Assembly (NCBI RefSeq): GCF_002150735.1 | Contig: NZ_MUKA01000077.1 | Coordinates: 1-34,618, forward strand | Length of the DNA stretch: 34,618 nucleotides | Reading direction: 5' to 3' | Source of the DNA: Streptomyces africanus | GTDB lineage: Bacteria > Actinomycetota > Actinomycetes > Streptomycetales > Streptomycetaceae | Shown here: in pieces, positions 1-7,112 of the stretch | How the letters are laid out: each line of letters begins with the position of its first letter | Position numbering within the stretch: the stretch's first letter is position 1 | Translations under genes and position numbers: made by a program | The notes under the pieces: generated by a model | Seen by the model: only the letters and a program-made list of their open reading frames with translations | What the model was told of the DNA's origin: nothing | Database searches by the model: none

Positions 1-2813
1 GTCCTGGGGTGGGGACGCGCAGCGGGGAGTTCCGGTGGGGCCGCCTGGTGCGGGACAGTGGGGCGCTCCGCCGGCCACTCGTCCTGGCCGGCCTGCGACT
101 CATCCCGGCCGGCCTGCCACTCGTCCCGGCCGGCCTGCCGCTCGCCCCGGTCCGCCGGGTCTTCCGCGACGGCGTCGCCCTCGAAGGGAGCGTCGTGGAA
201 CGGGTCCGGTTCGTCGTACGGAGGCTCGTCGTCCTCGGGGGGAGGCGGCCACTCCGGGTCGTCGACCCTGTCCGGGTCGTGCACGGCCGCGGGGTGCCCG
301 TCCTCGTGGGACCCGAGGTCCTCCAGGTGCGCCAGGACGGTCGCGGCGGCCGCCCGGCGGCGGGCCAGGGCCGTCTCGTCCAGGGGCAGGGGCCACACCT
401 GGTCGGCGGTGGCCTGGTGCAGGGCCGGGTTCTCCTCGTCCTCGGCGGGTTCGTCCGCCCAGGCCTCGATCTCGCCGTGACCGGCCGCGCAGTGCTCGTA
501 CAGGGCCTGAAGGAACGCGGACGGTCCGCGGCGCTTCTTCTGGGTGGGTCCCCACCAGTGGCCGGAGCCCAGGAGCAGGGAGCGCGGGCGGGTGAAGGTG
601 ACGTAGCCGAGGCGGAGTTCCTCGGTGTGCTGGTGTTCCTTCATGGCCTCGTGGAAGCCCCTCAGGCCCCTGGCGTCCCAGGACTCCACGTCGGGCAGCG
701 TGTCGGCGTCGCCGCGCAGCCGGTGCGGCAGGACCTTGCCCTGGGAGGTCCACTTCTCGCGGCCCTGACTGCTGGGGAAGGTGCCGGTGACCAGCCCGGG
801 GACGACCACGACATCCCACTCCAGGCCCTTGGACTTGTGGGCGGTGAGCACCTTGACGGTGTTCTCGCCGCCGGGGAGGGCGTTGTCGAGGCCCTTCTCG
901 TACTGGGCGGCGGTGCGCAGGAAGCCGAGGAAGGCGAGCAGGGTGGCCTCGTTGTCGCCGGCGGCGAAGGAGGCGGCGACGTCGAGGAAGTTGGAGAGGG
1001 TCTCGCGGCGGCGCGCGGCCAGGGCGTGCGGGGACGCCGACAGCTCGACCTCCAGGCCGGTGACGGCGAGGACGCGGTGCAGGACGTCCATCAGCGGGTC
1101 GGCCAGGGAGCGGCGCAGCTCGCGCAGTTCGGTGGCCAGGCGGGCGAAGCGCACGCGCGCGTCGGGCGAGAAGGGCAGCCCGTCGTCGTCCCCGTGGCCG
1201 TCCAGCGGCGTCTCCAGGAACGTGTCGAGGGCGTCGGCGAGCGAGATCACCTCGGCCGGGTCGACCCCCTCGACGGCCTCGGCGAGCCGGCGGTCCGGGT
1301 CGTCGTCGCCCTCCACGCGCGCGTGCGACACGAGGAGCCGGGCCCGCCGCCCCAGCAGGGCGAGATCCCGCGGGCCGATGCGCCAGCGCGGGCCGGTCAG
1401 CAGCCGGACCAGAGAGGCGTTGGCACCAGGGTCCTGGAGGACCTCGCAGACGGCCACGAGGTCGGCGATCTCGGGCAGGTGCAGCAGCCCGGACAGGCCG
1501 ACGACCTCGACCGGGATGTCCCGGGCGACCAGGGCGCCCTGGATCTCGGCGAAATCGGTCGCAGTGCGGCACAGGACCGCGATCTCGCCGGGTGCCGTCC
1601 CGGTCCGGACGAGGTGGGCGACGGAGTCGGCGGCCCAGTCGATCTCCTCGGCGTGGGTGCTCAGCAGGGCGCAGCGCACCATGCCGTCGCGTTCGGCGCC
1701 GGGGGCCGGGCGGAGAGCCTCCACGCCCGCGTGGAGTGCGCGCAGGGGCTCCGCGAGGCCGTTGGCGAGGTCGAGGAGACGGCCGCCGCTGCGGCGGTTC
1801 TCGCTGAGCGCCTGCCGGGTCGCGGGGCGGCCGTCGGCGTGGGCGAAGTGCTCGGGGAAGTCGTCGAGGTTGGCGACGGAGGCGCCGCGCCAGCCGTAGA
1901 TGGCCTGGCAGGGGTCGCCGACCGCGGTGACGGGGTGGCCGGTGCCCTCGCCGAACAGGCCCGCCAGGAGGACGCGTTGGGCGACCGACGTGTCCTGGTA
2001 CTCGTCGAGCAGGACCACCCGGAACTCGTCGCGCAGGGCGTGGCCCACCTCGGGGATCTTCGCGAGCCGGGCCGACAGGGCGATCTGGTCGCCGAAGTCG
2101 AGCAGGTCCCGCTCGCGCTTGGCGGCCCGGTAGCGGGTGACCAGCTCGGCCAGTTCGCGGCGGGCGGCGGCCGCTTCGGGCACCTTGCGCAGGTCGCCGT
2201 TGCTGAGCTTGGCGCCGCGCAGAGTCAGCAGCAGCTCGGCGTCGTACGCGCGCAGTGCCTCCGGGCGGACGAGGTGCTCGGCGAGCTCGGCGTCGAGGGC
2301 GAGGAGGTCGCCGACCAGGTCCGGGAAGGAACGGGTCAGGGCCGGGTAGGTCCCTGGGGCCTCGCGCAGTACGCGCGCGGCGAGCTGGAAGCGGGTGGCG
2401 TCGGCGAGCAGCCGGGACGTGGGCTCCAGGCCGATGCGCAGGCCGTGGTCGGTGAGCAGGCGGCCCGCGAAGGCGTGGTACGTGGAGATCACCGGCTCGC
2501 CCGGCGGGTTGTCGGGGTCGATGGCGTCCGGGTCGGTGACCCCGGCCTTGACGAGCGCCTTGCGGACGCGCTCGGCGAGTTCGGCGGCGGCCTTGTTGGT
2601 GAAGGTGAGGCCGAGCACCTGCTCGGGGGCGACCTGGCCGGTGCCGACCAGCCAGACCACGCGTGCCGCCATCACCGTCGTCTTGCCCGAGCCGGCTCCG
2701 GCCACGATCACCTGCGGGGCGGGCGGCGCGGTGATGCAGGCCATCTGCTCGGGGGTGAACGGGATGCCGAGGAGCTCCTTGAGCTGCTCGGGGTCAGTGA
2801 TACGGGCGGGCAC
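1..2813 (-). CDS. adnB: AdnB-like UvrD-family ATP-dependent DNA helicase/nuclease subunit, C-terminus outside window
   Basis: Motor subunit of the actinobacterial AdnAB helicase-nuclease, which resects double-strand breaks in place of RecBCD/AddAB. About 937 codons are visible and the frame is open to the left edge, so the C-terminal RecB-like nuclease is probably off-window. SF1 motifs in order: Walker A AGAGSGKT (38-45), GLTFTNKAA, DEYQDTSVAQ, GDPCQAIYGWRGA, LTAHKSKGLEW and VTFTRPRSLLL. The GTG at 2813 gives MPARITDPEQ, which fits the family N-terminus; an in-frame GTG at 2837 is an alternative. It lies 91 bp downstream of adnA on the same strand, so the pair is probably an operon. The last visible part is acidic and low-complexity, with a seven-residue repeat. 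Family knowledge: the adnAB locus was reported as essential in Streptomyces. The A/B assignment follows mycobacterial gene order and is less certain than the family. Confidence 0.88.
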   Translation of the reverse strand, partial: MPARITDPEQLKELLGIPFTPEQMACITAPPAPQVIVAGAGSGKTTVMAARVVWLVGTGQVAPEQVLGLTFTNKAAAELAERVRKALVKAGVTDPDAIDPDNPPGEPVISTYHAFAGRLLTDHGLRIGLEPTSRLLADATRFQLAARVLREAPGTYPALTRSFPDLVGDLLALDAELAEHLVRPEALRAYDAELLLTLRGAKLSNGDLRKVPEAAAARRELAELVTRYRAAKRERDLLDFGDQIALSARLAKIPEVGHALRDEFRVVLLDEYQDTSVAQRVLLAGLFGEGTGHPVTAVGDPCQAIYGWRGASVANLDDFPEHFAHADGRPATRQALSENRRSGGRLLDLANGLAEPLRALHAGVEALRPAPGAERDGMVRCALLSTHAEEIDWAADSVAHLVRTGTAPGEIAVLCRTATDFAEIQGALVARDIPVEVVGLSGLLHLPEIADLVAVCEVLQDPGANASLVRLLTGPRWRIGPRDLALLGRRARLLVSHARVEGDDDPDRRLAEAVEGVDPAEVISLADALDTFLETPLDGHGDDDGLPFSPDARVRFARLATELRELRRSLADPLMDVLHRVLAVTGLEVELSASPHALAARRRETLSNFLDVAASFAAGDNEATLLAFLGFLRTAAQYEKGLDNALPGGENTVKVLTAHKSKGLEWDVVVVPGLVTGTFPSSQGREKWTSQGKVLPHRLRGDADTLPDVESWDARGLRGFHEAMKEHQHTEELRLGYVTFTRPRSLLLGSGHWWGPTQKKRRGPSAFLQALYEHCAAGHGEIEAWADEPAEDEENPALHQATADQVWPLPLDETALARRRAAAATVLAHLEDLGSHEDGHPAAVHDPDRVDDPEWPPPPEDDEPPYDEPDPFHDAPFEGDAVAEDPADRGERQAGRDEWQAGRDESQAGQDEWPAERPTVPHQAAPPELPAARPHPR
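76..150 (-). repeat. 21-bp tandem repeat inside adnB
   Basis: Three 21-bp units (76-96, 97-117, 118-138) differing by a few bases, plus a partial fourth to about 150. On the minus strand they encode repeats of AG(R/Q)DE(W/S)Q in the acidic linker. The period is a multiple of three, so copy-number change would keep the frame. Confidence 0.8.
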
Positions 2814-2904
2814 GTCACAGAGGCTAGCGGCGGCCACTGACAGTGGCGGCCGGATCGGCTTCCGGGACGGAAGACGCCCAGGTCAGCGCAGGTCGTGCGA
2901 TAGA

Positions 2905-5900
2905 TCACTCCACGACATGACGGCCCTCCTGGCGCGCGCTGCACGAGGCCCGGAACGCGCAGTGCGTGCAGTGCTGGCCGGCCGTCGGCGTGAAGCGTTC
3001 GTCGAGGACCTTGCCGGCGGCGGTGGCCAGCAGATCGCCGACCCACTCCCCCTCCAGCGGCTCCTGGGCCTGCACCTTGGGCAGGGTCTCGCCGCCGTCG
3101 CGCTGGGCGGCGCCCTGGCGCAGATGGACGAGTTCCGCGCCGCCCGGTTCGGGGCGCACACCGTCGAAGACGTCATCGACGGCACCCTCGCGGACGGCCA
3201 GCTGGTAGACGGCGAGCTGCGGGTGGCGCTCCATTTCCTTGCCGGTGGGCGCCTGTTTGCCGGTCTTGAAGTCGACCACGTAGGCACGGCCCTCGCCGTC
3301 CGCCTCCACGCGGTCCATCTGACCGCGGATGCGCACCTGGTAGTCACCGGCTTCGAGGGTGACGTCGAAGTCGTGCTCGCTGGCCACCGGGGTGCGCCCG
3401 GTGCGGTCCATGACGTGCCACTTCAGGAACCGTTCGAGCGCCACGCGCGCGTTGTCCTTCTCCTGGTCCGACTTCCACGGCGCGTCGAAGGCCAGGGCGT
3501 TCCACACGGAGTCGAGCCGTTCCATGAGGACGGAGAGGTCGGCCGGGGTGTGCCCGGAGGCGACCTCGTCGGCGAGGACGTGCACGACGTTGCCGAAGCC
3601 CTGGGCTGCGGTCGCGGGCGCGTCGGCCTTCACCTCGCGGCCCAGGAACCATTGCAGGGCACAGGTGTTGGCGAGCTGGTCGAGGGCGCTGCCGGAGAGC
3701 ACGAGGGGCTGGTCGCGGTCGCGCAGCGGCACCTTGGACTCGGTCGGCTCGAACATGCCCCACCAGCGGTAGGGGTGCGCGGACGGCACCAAGGGGCGGC
3801 CGTCCTCGTCGGCGAGGGCGGCGAGCCGGGCGAGGCGGCGGGCGGCGGCTTCCCGGAGGGCGTCGGAGACACGCGGGTCGACCGTGGTGGCGCGCAGTTC
3901 GGCCACGAGTGCCGCGACGGACAGCGGGCGGCGCGGGCGTCCCGTGACGTCCTTGGGTTCGACGCCGAGTTCGGTCAGGAAGCGGGAGGGCTGGTCGCCG
4001 TCGTCCGCCGGGGCCTTGACCGCGGTCACGACGAGCCGTTCACGCGCGCGCGTGGCGGCCACGTAGAACAGGCGGCGCTCCTCGGCGAGCAGCGCGCCGG
4101 GGGTGAGGGGTTCGGCGAGTCCGTCGCGGCCGATGCGGTCGGCCTCCAGCAGGGAGCCGCGGCGGCGCAGATCCGGCCACAGGCCCTCCTGGACGCCCGC
4201 GACGACCACGAGGCGCCATTCCAGGCCCTTGGAGCGGTGCGCGGTCATCAGGCGGACCGCGTCGGGGCGTACGGCGCGGCGCGTGAGGGTGTCGGCGGCG
4301 ATGTCCTCCGCCTCGATCTCCTCCAGGAAGTTGAGGGCGCCCCGGCCGCCGGTGCGCTCCTCGGCACGGGCCGCGGTCGCGAACAGCGCGCAGACGGCGT
4401 CCAGATCACGGTCCGCGTTGCGCCCGGCCGCGCCGCCCCGGCGTGCGGCCCGCTCCAGCCGCGCGGGCCACGGCGTGCCCTCCCACAGGTCCCACAGCGC
4501 CTCCTCGGCCGTACCGCCGCCCGCCAGCCGCTCCCGGGCCTTGCGCAGCAGCGCGCCGAGGCGCTGGGCACCCCGCGCGTACGTGGGGTCGTGCACGGCG
4601 AGGCGCTCCGGCTCGGCGAGTGCCTGCGCGAGCAGCACGTCGGAGGGCGGCGGCAGCGGGTTGCCCGCGGCCCGCTCCTCGTCACGCAGGGCCCGGCCGA
4701 GGCGGCGCAGGTCGGCGGCGTCCATGCTCGCCAGCGGGGACGTGAGGAGGGTGAGGGCGGTCTCGGTGTCGAGCCAGGAGCTCACCTCGGGTTCCCCGGA
4801 AGCCGCCTCCCCATCGGTCCCCGAGACCTCCGCCATGGCCACCGCCCGCAGCGCCGTCAGCAGCGGCGCCACCGCCGGTTCGTGACGCAGGGGCACGTCG
4901 TCACCGTCGACGTCCACGGGCACGCCGGCCGCTGTGAGGGCGCGGCGGACCGTCGGGACGGTGCGGGAGCCGGCACGCACCAGGACGGCCATGTCGCTCC
5001 AGGGGACGCCGTCCTCCAGGTGCGCCCTGCGGAGGATGTCGGCGATGTTGTCCAGCTCCGTGCCGGGTGTCGGGTACGTGTACGCCTCGACGCGGCCGCC
5101 GTCCCGTACGGGCGCGAGTTCGCGGTGGGCGCGCACCTTCTCGGCGGGCAGGCGGGTCAGCGGCATGCGCTGGGTCAGCAGCCGCGTGGCGGCCAGCAGG
5201 GCGGCGCCGGAGCGGCGGGACGTGCGCAGCACGGCGACGGGGGCCGGGCGGCCGTCCGCGCGCGGGAAGGCGTGCGGGAAGTCGAGGATGCCGTTCACGT
5301 CCGCGCCGCGGAACGCGTAGATCGACTGGTCGGGGTCACCGAAGGCGACGAGCGTGCGGCCGCCGCCGGCCAGCGCGTGCAGCAGTCGTACCTGAGCGGG
5401 ATCCGTGTCCTGGTACTCGTCGACGTAGACGGCGTCGTACCGGGCGGCGAGCCGCGCGGCGACCTCGGGCCGGCGGGCGAGGAGCACCGCGCGGTGGACG
5501 AGTTCCGCGTAGTCGATCACGCCCTGGAGGTCGAGCACGTCGAGGTACTCGGCGAGGAACGCGGCCGCGGCGCGCCAGTCGGGACGTCCCGTGCGGCGGG
5601 CGAAGGCGTCCAGGGTGTCCGGGCCGAGACCCAGTTCACGGGTGCGGGCGAGGACCGCGCGGACCTCGTCGGCGAAACCACGGGTGGTCAGGCAGGCGCG
5701 CAGTTCGTCCGGCCAGCGCACGTGCCCGAGCCCGAGCCGCTCCAGGTCCACCTGGCCGGCGAGCAGTTCCCGGACCGAGACGTCCTGCTCGGGGCCGGAC
5801 AGCAGCCGCAGCGGCTCCACGAACAGGTCGCTGTCCTGGTGAGCTCGGACCAGGGCGTAGCAGAACGAGTGGAAGGTGGTCGCCTGGGGTGCGTGGGCCG

Positions 5901-6219
5901 CGCCGCTGCGCAGGGCCATGCGGTCGCGCAGCTCGACGGCCGCCCTGCGGCTGAAGGTGAGCACCAGGACGCGCTCGGGGTCTGATCCCCGGGCGATGCG
6001 CTCGGCCACGGACTCGACGAGCGTGGTGGTCTTGCCGGTGCCCGGACCTGCCAGAACGAGCAGGGGGCCGGTGGCGTGGTCAACCACGGAACGCTGCGCG
6101 GCGTCCAAAAGAGGGGGGTCCAGCCGGTCAGGCGGGGTACGTACCAGTCGGTAAGCGCCACGGCTCCCCCGCTGCACCCGGGGGTGCGACAGGCCGCTGG
6201 TGGAGAAAAAGGAGCTCAC
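2905..6219 (-). CDS. adnA: AdnA-like UvrD-family helicase with C-terminal Fe-S RecB-type nuclease
   Basis: First subunit of the AdnAB-type double-strand-break resection machine, 1104 aa. The N-terminal UvrD motor has Walker A AGPGTGKT (57-64), LTFSRRAAVEL, VDEYQDTDPAQ, GDPDQSIYAFRGA, MTAHRSKGLEW and FYVAATRARERL. The C-terminal RecB-like nuclease has GFGNVVHVL and the active-site core VVDFKTGK (Asp983, Lys985). Cys853 and C1084-x2-C1087-x5-C1093 have the spacing of the 4Fe-4S cluster found in AddB/AdnA-type nucleases. GTG at 6219 is chosen because residues before it look non-coding; a GTG at 6261 would add 14 residues. An AGGA lies about 12 nt upstream. adnB follows after 91 bp. Nuclease and cluster residues all look intact, so an active enzyme is expected. 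Confidence 0.9.
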   Translation of the reverse strand: MSSFFSTSGLSHPRVQRGSRGAYRLVRTPPDRLDPPLLDAAQRSVVDHATGPLLVLAGPGTGKTTTLVESVAERIARGSDPERVLVLTFSRRAAVELRDRMALRSGAAHAPQATTFHSFCYALVRAHQDSDLFVEPLRLLSGPEQDVSVRELLAGQVDLERLGLGHVRWPDELRACLTTRGFADEVRAVLARTRELGLGPDTLDAFARRTGRPDWRAAAAFLAEYLDVLDLQGVIDYAELVHRAVLLARRPEVAARLAARYDAVYVDEYQDTDPAQVRLLHALAGGGRTLVAFGDPDQSIYAFRGADVNGILDFPHAFPRADGRPAPVAVLRTSRRSGAALLAATRLLTQRMPLTRLPAEKVRAHRELAPVRDGGRVEAYTYPTPGTELDNIADILRRAHLEDGVPWSDMAVLVRAGSRTVPTVRRALTAAGVPVDVDGDDVPLRHEPAVAPLLTALRAVAMAEVSGTDGEAASGEPEVSSWLDTETALTLLTSPLASMDAADLRRLGRALRDEERAAGNPLPPPSDVLLAQALAEPERLAVHDPTYARGAQRLGALLRKARERLAGGGTAEEALWDLWEGTPWPARLERAARRGGAAGRNADRDLDAVCALFATAARAEERTGGRGALNFLEEIEAEDIAADTLTRRAVRPDAVRLMTAHRSKGLEWRLVVVAGVQEGLWPDLRRRGSLLEADRIGRDGLAEPLTPGALLAEERRLFYVAATRARERLVVTAVKAPADDGDQPSRFLTELGVEPKDVTGRPRRPLSVAALVAELRATTVDPRVSDALREAAARRLARLAALADEDGRPLVPSAHPYRWWGMFEPTESKVPLRDRDQPLVLSGSALDQLANTCALQWFLGREVKADAPATAAQGFGNVVHVLADEVASGHTPADLSVLMERLDSVWNALAFDAPWKSDQEKDNARVALERFLKWHVMDRTGRTPVASEHDFDVTLEAGDYQVRIRGQMDRVEADGEGRAYVVDFKTGKQAPTGKEMERHPQLAVYQLAVREGAVDDVFDGVRPEPGGAELVHLRQGAAQRDGGETLPKVQAQEPLEGEWVGDLLATAAGKVLDERFTPTAGQHCTHCAFRASCSARQEGRHVVE

Positions 6220-6503
6220 GTGGTTCGCCGGTCCTGGTGGAAGTGCTGGTTGGCGGGCCACCGCGCGTGGCGGGCGGTGACCGCGGGGTGACGGGGACGC
6301 GTGCAGCCGACGCTACGCCGACGGGGAAGGCGGAAGCAGGGCTTCCCCTTCTTCCCGCCAGTCACCCGAGGCCCCCACGGCACTCAAGGCGCTTGCGGCA
6401 CTCATGTCCCTCATCTCACGAACGTACGTCATCTCGGCGCCGTGCCCCGATTCCCCCGTGCGGATCACGGGTCACACGGGAGGGCGTCCGATGCCGGAAG
6501 CTG
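6220..6503. other. Intergenic gap between adnA and the alkyltransferase-like gene
   Basis: 284 bp without a convincing gene. It should hold the adnA promoter (minus strand), but no clear -35/-10 pair was found. It contains the hairpin at 6323-6356 and a weak 39-codon reading frame (6313-6432, minus) with no good ribosome site. Confidence 0.4.
6323..6356 (-). terminator. Imperfect hairpin downstream of the alkyltransferase-like gene
   Basis: Core stem GGAAGC/GCTTCC with a 3-nt loop (6332-6346), extended imperfectly by GGGGAAGG against CTTCTTCCC. It lies about 150 bp beyond the ATL stop and lacks a U-tract, so terminator function is only a guess. Confidence 0.3.
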
Positions 6504-6926
6504 TCAGGTGTGACCCTCCGCGCGTTCGCCGCCGTCCCAGCGCGCCCGTCTCATGTCGAGGCGCGGCTGGTGGCCCTCGGCGGCCCGGCTCGCCTCCTTC
6601 AGGGGCGTGCCCTCCGCGCGGTAGTGGCCGAGCGCCCGCTGCTCGTGGCCCGGCAGCAGGACGCCGTCCGCGCGGACGACGCGCCACCACGGAACGGCTC
6701 CGCCGTAGAGCGCCATCACGCGGCCGACCTGCCGCGGACCGCCCTCCTCCAGCCACTCGGCGACGTCCCCGTATGTCATGACACGGCCCGGCGGGATCAG
6801 TTCGGCGACGTCCAGGACGCGCTCGGCGTACGCGGGCAGCGCTTCTTCGGGCGCCTCACGGGTGCCGTCGTACCCCGTGCGGGCGTCCTGCGCGCCGGCG
6901 TCCCGCGGAAGACTCTCCTCGCTCAT
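6504..6926 (-). CDS. Alkyltransferase-like (ATL) DNA-damage recognition protein, MGMT family
   Basis: 140 aa, matching the DNA-binding domain of O6-alkylguanine-DNA alkyltransferases. Helix-turn-helix region PGRVMTYGDVAEWL is followed by GGPRQVGRVM, with the Arg that flips the damaged base. At the place of the methyl-accepting PCHR motif the sequence is PWWR (Trp80, Trp81). The acceptor cysteine is therefore absent and the protein cannot repair alkyl groups itself. Known ATLs carry Trp at this position, bind O6-alkylguanine and hand the lesion to nucleotide excision repair; that role is inferred here. ATG at 6926 has AGG about 9 nt upstream; an ATG at 6935 is possible. It lies next to adnAB, also DNA repair, but is separated by 284 bp and probably transcribed alone. 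Confidence 0.88.
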   Translation of the reverse strand: MSEESLPRDAGAQDARTGYDGTREAPEEALPAYAERVLDVAELIPPGRVMTYGDVAEWLEEGGPRQVGRVMALYGGAVPWWRVVRADGVLLPGHEQRALGHYRAEGTPLKEASRAAEGHQPRLDMRRARWDGGERAEGHT

Positions 6927-7112
6927 CCGCCCCATCCTGCCCCACCCCACCGACAACGGGACGGGCGTGCTCCGGAGCGTTTGCCTCCCCCGGCGGGGTT
7001 GCGTCGGGCAGACTGTCCGCCCCCGCATGTGCACCCTGATGCCCCCGTGTGTCGGTGCGGCATGCCACCATCGTGCGGGCGGTGACCGGTGATACGAGAC
7101 CAAGAAGAGACG

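Noticed and set aside
9..2840. 943-codon plus-strand open frame opposite adnB
   Set aside because: Val/Gly/Arg-rich antisense shadow of a gene with complete UvrD motifs.
2395..5985. 1196-codon plus-strand open frame opposite adnA
   Set aside because: No domain logic; adnA motifs on the minus strand are unambiguous.
6313..6432. 39-residue minus-strand frame between adnA and ATL
   Set aside because: No ribosome site and it overlaps a hairpin; too weak to list as a gene.
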